From Paenibacillus sp. 598K (GTDB taxonomy: Bacteria; Bacillota; Bacilli; Paenibacillales; Paenibacillaceae), in contig NZ_BFBX01000013.1 in NCBI RefSeq assembly GCF_003851045.1, positions 5,073-53,527 on the forward strand: a stretch of DNA of 48,455 nucleotides. Direction: 5' to 3'. The notes under the pieces are model-generated. The model did no database searches, was not told the DNA's origin, and saw only the letters and a program-made list of their open reading frames with translations. The position numbers were made by a program, and so were the translations under genes. Each line of letters begins with the position of its first letter. Position 1 is the stretch's first letter. Below, piece by piece: positions 9,683-18,855 of the stretch.

Positions 9683-11943
9683 GCAAGCGGACGATAGGGC
9701 TGATCGTTACGGTATCGGTGGCCTGCCTCCTGCTGGCGGGCCTGCTCTGGCAGTCATGGCGACAGCCTTATGCGGATGACGGGGTTGCTGACGCTGCTCG
9801 GCTGGCCAATAACGCGTCGACGCCATTCGTGGCCACCTCCGCGCCGATCGAGTCGCGATTGCCGGAGCAGGCGGACTTCGCCCTGGTGGCCGAGTCGGAG
9901 CAGCTGCGACTGCTGGCTGACCCGCAGACCGGCCACTTCCAGGTGGAGAGCAAGTCGAGCGGCGTGCTGTGGCGCTCCTATCCAGACCCTGCCGGCTGGG
10001 AAGCCGAGAGCTCGGGCGGCGTCTGGCGGAGCAATCTGCTCTCCCCGCTCATGCTGGAGTTCATCGATGCCTCCAGCTCCAAGTCCCAGACCAAGCTGTC
10101 CAACTGGATGGAGGAGCGCGGCACGCTTGCCTTTGAACGGCTGGCAGGCGGCTTTCGCGTTACCTTTGACTTCCCTGTCTCCGGCTTCCGGGTGCCGCTG
10201 GAGGTGCGGCTGGCGGAGGAGCATGTGGAGGTGAGCATCCTGGATGAGGGGCTGCGGGAAGGCGAGCTCAGCTTGCTTAATCTCAAAGCCTATCCGCTAT
10301 TCGGCGCGGCGCCCTCCGACGGTCGCGACGGCTATCTGCTGCTGCCCGACGGCCCGGGGGCGCTCGCGCGTTTCGATGCCAATCCCAGTCAGGACAAATC
10401 GATCTATCGTGAGTCGGTCTACGGCGACGACCTGGCTTTCTACAATGAAGAGACGAATCGCAGCGACGCGAAGATGCCGATTTTCGGCCTCAAGTCGGGG
10501 ACTCAGTCCTTTGTGGGCGTCCTAACCGGGGGCGAAGCTTACGCCAAGCTATTTGCTGCACCGGCAGGCGCGCTCGGCGTCAACAACTGGATCACGGCGG
10601 AGTGGCAGTACCGGATCAAGTTTTTTCAGAGCACTGACCGGCGCGGCGAGGAAGGCTTCTATACCTTCAGCAAGGAGCGCTTCACCGCGCCTTCGCGGAC
10701 GGTGCGCTATTATCTGCTGGAAGGCGAGGCGGTCGATTATCCGGCGATGGCGGCCAAGTACAGACAGTATCTGATCGACGAGCGCGGCGCCGCGCGTCTG
10801 CAGCCGCAAGCGGACGGCATCCCGTTCTACGCCGATCTGATCGCTGCCGATCTGCAGCAGGGCGCGCTCTGGGACGACTATATCGTCGGGACGACGACGG
10901 CGCAGGCGCAGCAGATCCTCAGCGAGCTCGAGCAGGCGGGGATCCGCAGCGTCACGACGATCTATCACGGCTGGCAGCGCTACGGCTACAGCTCCTATGG
11001 AGGCCTGCTGCCAGCAGACCGCCGGATCGGCGGCGACGAGGGCTTGCGCGAGCTGGCGGCCTATGCCCGTTCGCGCGGAGGCGCGTTATGGCTCGGCGCC
11101 AACTACGCACTGAACAACAGCAGACGCGGCGGCTTCTGGAATCTCAACGATGGCTTGCGCAATCTCTCCGGCACCTTGCTCTACGACAAGCTGCCGAACA
11201 AGGACGAGGAGGTGCCGATGGTCAGTCCGCGCTACGCTGTGCGCGAAGCGGAGGGCGACCTGGCGGAGCTGGCGGAGCTTGGCATCGCCGGCGTGCTGCA
11301 CAGCGGCGGCATCGGCAGCGGCCTGAGCACCGACTTCAACAGCCGCAACCGGGCCTCCCGCGAGCAGGTGCTGCAGCTGCAGCGCGAGCTGCTCGCCTCG
11401 ACCCGGCAGCAGCTTGGCATCGCGGCCGCGGAGCAGGCGTCGTTCTATGCGCTGCCGGAGGTGACGCATATACACCGGCTGGCGGACGATTACTCGTACG
11501 ATCTGTTCGTCGATGAGGTCGTGCCGTTCGCCCAGATTGCGTTGCATGGACTGGCGACCTACACCTCGGAATGGGGCAATCTGCGCGACGATTACAAGAG
11601 CGACTTTTTGCGCAGCGTCGAGTATGGCGCGTACCCTGCGTATGTGTTCACCGCAGCGCCTTCGGAGACGTTCAGGAAGGCTTACTCCGTCTGGTACTAC
11701 AGCATGCACTACCGGGACTGGCTGGACACGGCGGCCGCGCAGTATGCCCGTCTGGACGAAGCGCTGGGGGGCGTGCAGGATCGCTTTATCGTCGATCACG
11801 GCAGCCTGGCGCCCGGCGTCAAGCGCACCGTCTATGAGGACGGCCGGGAGATTATCGTCAACTACAATACGGCGACCTATCGCGGCGAGAGCTACGAGGT
11901 GCCGCCGCAGGATTTTGTCATTCGGGAAGGAGGCGGCCGCTAG
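9679..11943 (+). CDS. DUF5696-type membrane-anchored protein, probable glycoside-hydrolase-like barrel, 754 aa
   Basis: Starts with a single membrane helix (residues ~5-27), then an extracellular beta-rich domain (~60-340; LLPDGPGALARFD, PIFGLKSGTQSF) and a likely (beta/alpha)8 barrel (~360-690). The barrel contains TTIYHGWQRYGYSSYGG, GGALWLGANYALN and YTSEWGNLRDDYKSDFLRS, which resemble alpha-glycosidase-type barrels. This matches what is annotated as DUF5696 in Paenibacillus; I recall no tested member. Start 9679 is set by the AGGAGGTG site and the four-base ATGA overlap with the upstream stop; the in-frame ATG at 9634 lies inside the previous gene. The context, between two permease pairs, suggests it acts on a glycan before import. 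Catalytic residues cannot be assigned with confidence. Confidence 0.75.
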   Translation: MSKRTIGLIVTVSVACLLLAGLLWQSWRQPYADDGVADAARLANNASTPFVATSAPIESRLPEQADFALVAESEQLRLLADPQTGHFQVESKSSGVLWRSYPDPAGWEAESSGGVWRSNLLSPLMLEFIDASSSKSQTKLSNWMEERGTLAFERLAGGFRVTFDFPVSGFRVPLEVRLAEEHVEVSILDEGLREGELSLLNLKAYPLFGAAPSDGRDGYLLLPDGPGALARFDANPSQDKSIYRESVYGDDLAFYNEETNRSDAKMPIFGLKSGTQSFVGVLTGGEAYAKLFAAPAGALGVNNWITAEWQYRIKFFQSTDRRGEEGFYTFSKERFTAPSRTVRYYLLEGEAVDYPAMAAKYRQYLIDERGAARLQPQADGIPFYADLIAADLQQGALWDDYIVGTTTAQAQQILSELEQAGIRSVTTIYHGWQRYGYSSYGGLLPADRRIGGDEGLRELAAYARSRGGALWLGANYALNNSRRGGFWNLNDGLRNLSGTLLYDKLPNKDEEVPMVSPRYAVREAEGDLAELAELGIAGVLHSGGIGSGLSTDFNSRNRASREQVLQLQRELLASTRQQLGIAAAEQASFYALPEVTHIHRLADDYSYDLFVDEVVPFAQIALHGLATYTSEWGNLRDDYKSDFLRSVEYGAYPAYVFTAAPSETFRKAYSVWYYSMHYRDWLDTAAAQYARLDEALGGVQDRFIVDHGSLAPGVKRTVYEDGREIIVNYNTATYRGESYEVPPQDFVIREGGGR

Positions 11944-12999
11944 ATGAGCCTGGAACTGGAGCAGCATGATCGGCGAGCGCGCCGCGACGACAGCAAGAGC
12001 AGGACGGGGCTGGAGGATGACCTCGCAGGGAGCGAGAGCGCCGGTGGCCGCAACAACCAGTCTGACGGTTGGGTCGGCCGCGAGCGGAGCGGCTTGCTCG
12101 GGCTCGGCCGGGCGCGGCTCGCATTCTCGCGGCTTGGCCTGGCGCTTCGGCGCAACCCGCAATGGCGGCGTCAGCTCGAGGGCTCGCTGTTTATCGCGCC
12201 CTGGGTCGTTGGATTTCTCATTTTCGTGGCGTTTCCGCTTGTCTACTCGCTTTATATGAGCTTCCATCAAGTTCGGATTACCGTGACAGGGGTGCAGACG
12301 GCGTTGGTCGGCCTCGCTTATTATCAGGAGATTTTATTGGCCGATGGCGGTTTGCTTTATGACGATTTGATGCCGTTTCTGCGCGAGGCGCTGGTGATGA
12401 TTCCGATCATTCTCGTATTTTCGTTGCTGGTCGCTATTTTGCTTAACCTCGATTTTCCCGGGAGGGGGCTGTTTCGGGTCGTTTTTTTCCTGCCGGTCAT
12501 CTTCGCCTCCGGCCAGATCATTACCGAGTTCATCGCGCAAGGCGAAGGCTCGCTAGGGGTCATCGCGTCTCTGCGCATCGACGATATGATGATCCGTTAT
12601 TTGCCTGGATCGTGGGCTGGGCCGATCGTCAGCGTCATCGACTCGTTTGTGCTCGTGCTGTGGTATTCGGGCGTGCAGATTCTTATATTTCTGGCTGGAC
12701 GCCAGACGATCTCCCGCAGCGTCTACGAAGCCTCCCGCATCGACGGCGCCGATCCGTGGAGCACCTTTTGGAAGATCACGCTGCCAGGCATGGTGCCGTT
12801 TATTTTCCTCAACCTGATCTATACGATCGTGGACCTGTTCACGTACCCGTCCAATCCGATCATCAGCAAGGTGACGACCGATAACTACGGTCTGTCCAGC
12901 GCGCTCGCCTGGATTTATTTCCTGCTCGTGCTGCTGTTCGTCGGCCTGGCGCTGCTCATCTACAGCCGGATCAATCGCAACCTGGCGCCGCCCCGGTGA
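11944..12999 (+). CDS. Sugar ABC transporter permease (LplB/MalF class), second pair, 351 aa
   Basis: Six membrane segments after residue ~80 (FIAPWVVGFLIFVAFPLVYSL first) and the EAA loop YEASRIDGADPWSTFWKITL. The first ~75 residues are a long charged cytoplasmic tail (DRRARRDDSKSRTG), unusual for this family. ATG 11944 directly follows the DUF5696 stop, and AAGGAGGCGG precedes it. It pairs with the permease at 13068. Confidence 0.9.
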   Translation: MSLELEQHDRRARRDDSKSRTGLEDDLAGSESAGGRNNQSDGWVGRERSGLLGLGRARLAFSRLGLALRRNPQWRRQLEGSLFIAPWVVGFLIFVAFPLVYSLYMSFHQVRITVTGVQTALVGLAYYQEILLADGGLLYDDLMPFLREALVMIPIILVFSLLVAILLNLDFPGRGLFRVVFFLPVIFASGQIITEFIAQGEGSLGVIASLRIDDMMIRYLPGSWAGPIVSVIDSFVLVLWYSGVQILIFLAGRQTISRSVYEASRIDGADPWSTFWKITLPGMVPFIFLNLIYTIVDLFTYPSNPIISKVTTDNYGLSSALAWIYFLLVLLFVGLALLIYSRINRNLAPPR

Positions 13000-13067
13000 T
13001 ATTCGATGCCAGGCCGCATCCGATACACAAGAAGCGACCTGTAAAATTACAACGAGGAGGCAACGTC

Positions 13068-13985
13068 ATGAACAAATCGCTGCGGGCTATGCGCATGAAG
13101 CTTCTCGGAGTGGAGGCGGATAAAGGGCTGCTGTTCCGCATCGCTCTTTATGTCGTGCTGATCGACGTCGCCTTTATCTACCTGAAGCCGATGATCTATA
13201 TGGTGACCACGATGGTCAAAGGTACGTCCGATCTGCTCGATCCGGCCGTCATCTGGGTGCCGACGGCAGTCTATGGCGGTCATCTCGCCGAGGCGTTGCA
13301 GATGCTGGACTATGCCCGCAGCTTTGGCATCAGTCTGGCGATCGCTACGCTATCGGCGGTGCTGCAGGTATTTTTCTGCGCGCTCGCCGGGTACGCGTTT
13401 GCGCGTCTTGACTTCCCGCTCAAGAAGCTGTGGTTCGGCGCGCTGCTGTTCACCTTCATCATGCCGCCGCAGGTGACGATCCTGCCCTCGATCCTGCTCT
13501 TCAAGGAGCTGGGCTGGATTAACACCTTCCTGCCGATGATCGTGCCTGCCTTGTTCGGACATGGGCTCAAGGGAGCGCTGTTCGTGCTGATCTTCCGCCA
13601 GTTTTTCTCGACGCTGCCGCGCGAGATGGAGGAGGCGGCCCGGATCGACGGCGCCGGGGCGCTGCGCATCTTCTTCCGGGTGATGCTGCCGATCTCGCGT
13701 CCGGCGATCATCGTCGTCTTCCTGTTCTCCTTCGTGTGGGCGTGGAACGACGCGTACTTCCCGTCGATGTATATGTTCGCGGCCCAGGATATCCCGCTGT
13801 CGGTAGGCATGTCCAAGCTTAATGCGCAGTTAGCGATGGAGGCGCAGGAGGGCGGCCTGCGGGCCTTCCTGGAGCCAGTGAAAATGTCCGCGTCGTTCCT
13901 CATCATCCTGCCGTTGCTTATTCTTTACGCGTTTACGCAGCGCTGGTTCGTGGAGGGCGTGGAGCGAACCGGTCTGGTGGAGTAA
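13068..13985 (+). CDS. Carbohydrate ABC transporter permease (MalG class), second pair, 305 aa
   Basis: Six predicted membrane segments and the EAA loop MEEAARIDGAGALRIFFRVM. The ATG at 13068 has an ideal GAGGAGG ribosome site; the in-frame ATG at 12996 overlaps the end of the preceding gene and would add 24 non-membrane residues. This second pair has no separate binding-protein gene in the operon. It either shares the 994-residue protein at 2607 or works with a distant one. Confidence 0.92.
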   Translation: MNKSLRAMRMKLLGVEADKGLLFRIALYVVLIDVAFIYLKPMIYMVTTMVKGTSDLLDPAVIWVPTAVYGGHLAEALQMLDYARSFGISLAIATLSAVLQVFFCALAGYAFARLDFPLKKLWFGALLFTFIMPPQVTILPSILLFKELGWINTFLPMIVPALFGHGLKGALFVLIFRQFFSTLPREMEEAARIDGAGALRIFFRVMLPISRPAIIVVFLFSFVWAWNDAYFPSMYMFAAQDIPLSVGMSKLNAQLAMEAQEGGLRAFLEPVKMSASFLIILPLLILYAFTQRWFVEGVERTGLVE

Positions 13986-14014
13986 ATGAATCGTCCGAAG
14001 GAAGGGATTAAAGT

Positions 14015-15925
14015 TTGGACTCTCAACGCATCCTGGCCGATTTTTTCAAGAAAACCTGGCCTTATTACGTAGTATCCATCAGCTTGCATTTGCTGGCGAG
14101 CGTCGTGCAGGTCAACTTCCCGCGCGTGCTTGGCCGCTTCACCGACGAGCTGAAGGCAGACGCGCTGACGATGGACGGCGTGGTCCGCTACGGCTGGATC
14201 CTGCTGGCTATCGGCGCAGGCTACGCGCTCATCGGCGGGCTCGCGCAGTACCTGGTCATGTGGACCGGACGTTTCTTCGAGTATATGAACCGACGCAAGC
14301 TGTACGTCCACTTCACGACGCTTAGCGAGCGGTTCTACTCGAGCCATGGCGTCGGCAAGCTGCTCAGTTATTTCATGAACGATGTCACCGCCGTGCGCGA
14401 GTCGATCTCGATGGGCGTCAACCAGACGGCGGGCGCTTCGATGCTGCTGCTCTCGACCGTCGCCATGCTGGCGCTGACCGATGCTCCGATCGGTCTGATC
14501 CTGGCCTGCATCTTCCCGCTGCTGCTCATCCCCGTCGTCGTCGCCTGGTTCGGGCCGCTTATCAAACGCCGCTCGATGCTGGTGCAAGAGGCGCTTGGCG
14601 CGATGACCGAATCGGCGGAGGAGCAATTTGGCGGCATCCGCGTCACCAAGAAGTTTGCGATGGAGCAGGTGATGGCGGCGCGTTTCGGCGAGACGGTCGA
14701 GCGGATTCGCGAGCGGCAGCTGCGGCTTGTGCGCGTCTCGTCTTTCTTTCAATCGCTGATCCCGTTCCTTGGCGCGGTCTCGCTCGTCATCGCTCTGGGG
14801 GCGGGCGGCTATCTGACGATCCGCGGCGACATCACGCTCGGCAGCTTCGTGGCGCTGACGCTCTATGTACGGATGCTGACGGGGCCTCTACAGCAGATCG
14901 GCAACGTCATCAATGTCGTACAGCGGGCCCGCGCTTCGCTGGAGCGACTGAACGATCTGCTCTCGAAGAGGGCGGACATCCTCGAGATCGAGGCGGCAGC
15001 GGAGGTAGCGATGGAGGCGGCGACGATCGAGGTGCGGGACTTGACGTATACGTATGAGGGCGATGAGGACGCACTCGACTCCGGCCAGCATCGTTCGCGC
15101 GAAGGCGATAAAGCGAGTCCCGGCAATGGTGACCCGCGCGAGCGAGGAGACAGAGATGCGCGTCTCGAGCAACGTCGTCCCCGCGAGGGAGAACGGGGCG
15201 ACGCTGAAGCCAGCCGGCGCCGTCCGGCGCTGCAGGGCATCGATCTGCGCGTCCCCGCCGGCACGACGCTGGGCATCATCGGTCGTACCGGCAGCGGCAA
15301 GACGACGCTCATGAAGCTGCTGCTGCGCACCTACGATCCGCCGCCTCAGACCGTCTTTATCGGCGGCGAGGACGTCCGTCGGCTCAGCCTGAGGAATCTC
15401 AGGGAAGGCATCGCTTATGTACCGCAGGACGGCTTCCTGTTCAGCTCGACGATCCGCGAGAACATCGCTTTCTACAAGCGCGACAGCGCGCTCTCGGAGG
15501 TTGAGCGTGCAGCCAGGCTGGCGCGCGTCTACGACAACATCGTCGCCTTCCCCGACCGCTTCGAGACGAGGCTCGGCGAGCGTGGCGTGACGCTCTCGGG
15601 GGGCCAGCGGCAGCGGACCTCGCTGGCGCGCGGACTGATCAAGGATGCGCCGATCCTCATCCTCGACGATAGCGTCAGCGCTGTCGACACCGTGACCGAG
15701 ACGGCGATCATGGAGACGATCCGCGAGCTCCGGCAGGGCAAGACGACGATCCTGATCGCCCACCGGATCAGCGCGATTCGACATGCCGATCAGATCATCG
15801 TCATGGACGAGGGCGTCATCGTCCAGCGCGGCGACCATGCTTCGCTGCTGGCCGAGGACGGATTGTACCGCACGTTGCACGAGTTGCAAGAGGAGGGGAC
15901 GCTGCAGCATGGCACAGGCAATTAA
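14015..15925 (+). CDS. ABC half-exporter with degenerate catalytic site and NBD insertion, 636 aa
   Basis: A type IV ABC exporter with six helices in residues ~10-300 and a nucleotide-binding domain after ~335. Walker A is GRTGSGKT (423-430), the signature is LSGGQRQRTSLARG, and Walker B reads ILILDDSVSAVD, with Asp552 where the catalytic Glu should be. This is the usual sign of the degenerate partner in heterodimeric exporters such as YheI/YheH. Residues 351-403 are a highly charged Arg/Glu/Gly-rich insertion between the A-loop tyrosine region and Walker A; relatives normally have only a few residues there. Start is TTG at 14015 behind GAAGGGA. The last 17 bases overlap the next exporter gene. 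The substrate is unknown. Confidence 0.9.
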   Translation: MDSQRILADFFKKTWPYYVVSISLHLLASVVQVNFPRVLGRFTDELKADALTMDGVVRYGWILLAIGAGYALIGGLAQYLVMWTGRFFEYMNRRKLYVHFTTLSERFYSSHGVGKLLSYFMNDVTAVRESISMGVNQTAGASMLLLSTVAMLALTDAPIGLILACIFPLLLIPVVVAWFGPLIKRRSMLVQEALGAMTESAEEQFGGIRVTKKFAMEQVMAARFGETVERIRERQLRLVRVSSFFQSLIPFLGAVSLVIALGAGGYLTIRGDITLGSFVALTLYVRMLTGPLQQIGNVINVVQRARASLERLNDLLSKRADILEIEAAAEVAMEAATIEVRDLTYTYEGDEDALDSGQHRSREGDKASPGNGDPRERGDRDARLEQRRPREGERGDAEASRRRPALQGIDLRVPAGTTLGIIGRTGSGKTTLMKLLLRTYDPPPQTVFIGGEDVRRLSLRNLREGIAYVPQDGFLFSSTIRENIAFYKRDSALSEVERAARLARVYDNIVAFPDRFETRLGERGVTLSGGQRQRTSLARGLIKDAPILILDDSVSAVDTVTETAIMETIRELRQGKTTILIAHRISAIRHADQIIVMDEGVIVQRGDHASLLAEDGLYRTLHELQEEGTLQHGTGN

Positions 15926-17753
15926 CAATTGGCAGATGGATCAGAAGGCCGATCTGAACGCGCCCAAGGAGCAGGTGAAGTACATCTCCACGTTCAAGGC
16001 GCTCTCCGGTTATATGCGGGCGCATCGGCTAACCTTTGCCGGCTTCATCCTCTGCACGCTGATCGCGATTACTGCGGAGCTGCTGCAGCCGTATCTGGTG
16101 AAGATCGCGATCGACGACAACTTGCTGGCGGGACGGGGAGATTATAGAGGCTTGCTGATTATCTGCGGCATCTACATGGGGCTGTCGGCGGCGAGCTTCC
16201 TGTTCAGCTACCTCCAGCACAATCTGCTGCAGCAGGCGGGCCAGAGCATCGTCGCCAGCATTCGCCAGCGGTTGTTTGAGCATATCGCCAGACTGCCGAT
16301 GTCCTATTTTGACCGGGTGCCGAGCGGCAGTCTCATCACCCATGTCTCGAGTGATACGGAGGCGATCAACCAGTTTTTTAATCAAGTGGTGCTCAGTCTG
16401 TTCCGGGACGGCTTGACGCTGCTGTTCATCCTCGCGCTCATGTTCGAGCTGGACCCGCAGCTGACGCTCTACTGTCTCATCCTGGTGCCGCTGATCGCAG
16501 CGATCGCCATCGCCTTCCGTTCCTTTATGCGCAACACGTACCAGATGGCGCGCACGCGGCTGTCTCGCCTCGTCTCCTTCGTCGCGGAGAATCTCTCGGG
16601 GATGCACCTGATCCAGGTGTTCCATCAGCAGGAGGAGCAGCGGCGTCAGTTCCGCGAGCGCAATGACAGCTACTTCCGGGCCAACGTCCGCGAGATTCGC
16701 ACCAATGTTGTGTTCAACCGGACCTTCGAAATTTTGAACAATATCGCGATTGCCGTCATCGTCTGGCTCGGCGGTCGGGCTGTGCTGGGCGCCGAGCTGG
16801 AGTTTGGCGTGCTGTACGCCTTCATAACGTACATCCGCATGTTCTTCCAGCCGATCAACACGATCACCCAGCAATGGAATACGCTGCAGTCGGCGACCGT
16901 CGCGATCAGCCGGGTGTGGAGCATCTTCGCCATCCGTCCCGAGATCGATGACAAGCCGCAGGCGCAGTCGGTGGAGCCGCAGAGCGTCCAGGGCCGTATC
17001 GACTTCGACGGCGTCGCTTTCGGGTACGGCGACGGCAAGCCTGTCATCGAAGGGCTTGATCTGCATATTCGCCCCGGCGAGCGGATCGGCATCGTCGGCG
17101 CCACCGGCGCGGGCAAAAGCTCTCTGATCAGTCTGCTATGCAGGTTCTACGATGTCCGGGAGGGCAGCATCCGCATCGATGGCCGCGATGTCCGCGACAT
17201 GAGGCAGCAGGAGCTGCATCGGATCGTCGGGCTGGTGCAGCAGGAGCCGTATTTGTACGCCGGTACTGTACTCGACAATGTCCGCATGTTCGATCCGGCG
17301 GTGTCGCGCGAGGAGGCGATCCGGGCATGCCGCTTCGTCGGCGCCGACGCCATCATCGAGCGGATGGAGGCGGGCTACGATACCCGGCTCTCCGAGCGCG
17401 GCAGCGGCTTGTCGGCCGGCGAGCGGCAGCTCATCTCCTTTGCTCGCATCCTCGTCTTCCAGCCGAAGATCCTCATCCTAGACGAAGCGACGGCCAATCT
17501 GGATTCTCATACCGAACAGTTGATCCAGCACGCCCTGCAGCTCGTCTCTGTCGGCCGGACGACGCTCGTCATCGCGCATCGGCTCTCGACGATTATGGGC
17601 GCCGACCGCATCCTCGTCATGAGTCGCGGCCAGATCGTCGAGCAGGGCGCGCATCAGGAGCTGTTGGATGCCGACGGCCACTACGCAGAGCTGCATCGGC
17701 ATGCGCAGGGGAGACAGCGGGCTCAGCACGGCGCGGGTGCGGCTATCGGATAA
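15909..17753 (+). CDS. ABC half-exporter, catalytic partner, 614 aa
   Basis: Six membrane helices (residues ~45-330), then a nucleotide-binding domain with Walker A GATGAGKS (397-404), Walker B ILILDEATANLD with Glu526 intact, and a modified signature, LSAGERQL. It complements the preceding protein: its intact Walker B faces that protein's canonical LSGGQ, and its altered signature faces the other's Asp552. Together they make one active and one degenerate ATP site. Start 15909 has a GAGGAGGGG site and overlaps the upstream gene by 17 bases; the ATG at 15783 lies deep inside that gene. The order and asymmetry resemble YheI/YheH. Confidence 0.92.
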   Translation: MAQAINNWQMDQKADLNAPKEQVKYISTFKALSGYMRAHRLTFAGFILCTLIAITAELLQPYLVKIAIDDNLLAGRGDYRGLLIICGIYMGLSAASFLFSYLQHNLLQQAGQSIVASIRQRLFEHIARLPMSYFDRVPSGSLITHVSSDTEAINQFFNQVVLSLFRDGLTLLFILALMFELDPQLTLYCLILVPLIAAIAIAFRSFMRNTYQMARTRLSRLVSFVAENLSGMHLIQVFHQQEEQRRQFRERNDSYFRANVREIRTNVVFNRTFEILNNIAIAVIVWLGGRAVLGAELEFGVLYAFITYIRMFFQPINTITQQWNTLQSATVAISRVWSIFAIRPEIDDKPQAQSVEPQSVQGRIDFDGVAFGYGDGKPVIEGLDLHIRPGERIGIVGATGAGKSSLISLLCRFYDVREGSIRIDGRDVRDMRQQELHRIVGLVQQEPYLYAGTVLDNVRMFDPAVSREEAIRACRFVGADAIIERMEAGYDTRLSERGSGLSAGERQLISFARILVFQPKILILDEATANLDSHTEQLIQHALQLVSVGRTTLVIAHRLSTIMGADRILVMSRGQIVEQGAHQELLDADGHYAELHRHAQGRQRAQHGAGAAIG

Positions 17754-17813
17754 GCATCGGCTGTGGCTCCGGGCGCAAGGGATGACCAGACGATCGTCGA
17801 TCTCTCGCTTGCG

Positions 17814-18713
17814 CTAGTCTTGTCCGCCGAACATCTCGTCCAGCAGCCCGAGGAAGCGAGCGGCAGCAGGCGAGAGGTGGATGCTGCGATGATAGGCGTA
17901 GCGGATGCCGCGCAGCATGGATACGCCCTCGATCGGTACGATGACGAGCTGACCGTTCCGCACTTCATGGCGGACGGCCAGGCTGGAGACGATCGAGATG
18001 CCCAGCCCGTGGACGACGCTCTGCTTGATCGCCTCCAGATTGCTGATCTCGATCCGCCTTGGCGAGCGGAAGCCGTAACGTTCGAACTCCCGCTCGAGGT
18101 AGCTCCGGGTCGCCGATTGATGCGGCTTGAGCACCCACATCTCGTCGGCGAGCTCGGCGAGCGTGCAACTGGTCGCCTTGGCGAGACGATGCGCGGGATG
18201 GACGATCAGCACCAGCTCGTCCTGGTAGAAGGTGCGGGCATGATAGCGGCTCTCGTCGATCGGGATGCGGTCGGAGACGACGAGGAACTCGACCTTGTTG
18301 GACTCCAGCATCGCGGTCAGCGAGGCCGAGGTCGTAATGTTCATATTGATCGTGATGCCGGGATGCATGCTGTTGAACTCCCCGAGCACAGCGGGCAGCA
18401 GGTGGGCGCCGACGAAGTTGCTGGCCCCGAAGGACAGCGTCCCGTAGCTCAGGTCGTCGAGCTGGCGGACATGCTCCTTGGCCGAGTGATACAGATTGAT
18501 GATCTGCTCCGCATAAGGCTTGAACTGTTGGCCGTGCTTCGTCAGATACAGCTTTTTGCCGATCCGGTCGAACAGCGGCACCCCCATATCCTTCTCCAGA
18601 CTTTGAATCTGCATGCTGACGGCGGGCTGCGAGCAATATAGCTGCTCAGCCGCCTCTGTGAAGTTCAGACATTCCGACAAGGTGACAAACGTTTGCAGCT
18701 TGCTAAAATTCAT
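17814..18713 (-). CDS. LysR-family transcriptional regulator, 299 aa
   Basis: N-terminal winged helix-turn-helix (residues 1-60; FTEAAEQLYCSQPAVSMQIQ, the classic LysR recognition helix), then a two-lobed effector-binding domain (~90-295) of normal length. The start at 18713 follows GAGGAGGGA. It is divergent from the anion transporter at 19106, the normal LysR arrangement, so it probably controls the transporter-mutase pair in response to a small acid. Its 5' leader contains a short hairpin at 18731-18752 (GACGAACC / GGTTCGTC) just above the ribosome site. Confidence 0.92.
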   Translation of the reverse strand: MNFSKLQTFVTLSECLNFTEAAEQLYCSQPAVSMQIQSLEKDMGVPLFDRIGKKLYLTKHGQQFKPYAEQIINLYHSAKEHVRQLDDLSYGTLSFGASNFVGAHLLPAVLGEFNSMHPGITINMNITTSASLTAMLESNKVEFLVVSDRIPIDESRYHARTFYQDELVLIVHPAHRLAKATSCTLAELADEMWVLKPHQSATRSYLEREFERYGFRSPRRIEISNLEAIKQSVVHGLGISIVSSLAVRHEVRNGQLVIVPIEGVSMLRGIRYAYHRSIHLSPAAARFLGLLDEMFGGQD

Positions 18714-18772
18714 CCGATCCCTCCTCTGGCGACGAACCCCTGACGGTTCGTCGCCTTCGTCTTTTTGCTTTC

Positions 18773-18798
18773 ATTATACTATAACGATATCTTATAAT
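18773..18798. promoter_or_regulatory. Candidate LysR operator in the divergent promoter region
   Basis: An AT-rich imperfect palindrome, ATTATACTAT ... ATCTTATAAT, lies 60 bases upstream of the LysR start. It contains a TATAAT on the minus strand that fits a -10 for lysR. LysR proteins bind AT-rich dyads with a T-N11-A core and repress their own promoter from them. A plus-strand TATAAT at 18823-18828 could be the -10 of the transporter promoter; its -35 is poor, as in activator-dependent promoters. Confidence 0.45.
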
Positions 18799-18855
18799 AA
18801 TCCAAAATAAATCAAATTGTATTATAATCAGGCCGCGCCTATACTGAAAGTGCGA

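Noticed and set aside
17763..18641. 292-codon plus-strand frame opposite lysR
   Set aside because: Shadow of the LysR gene; no ribosome site and no recognisable domain.
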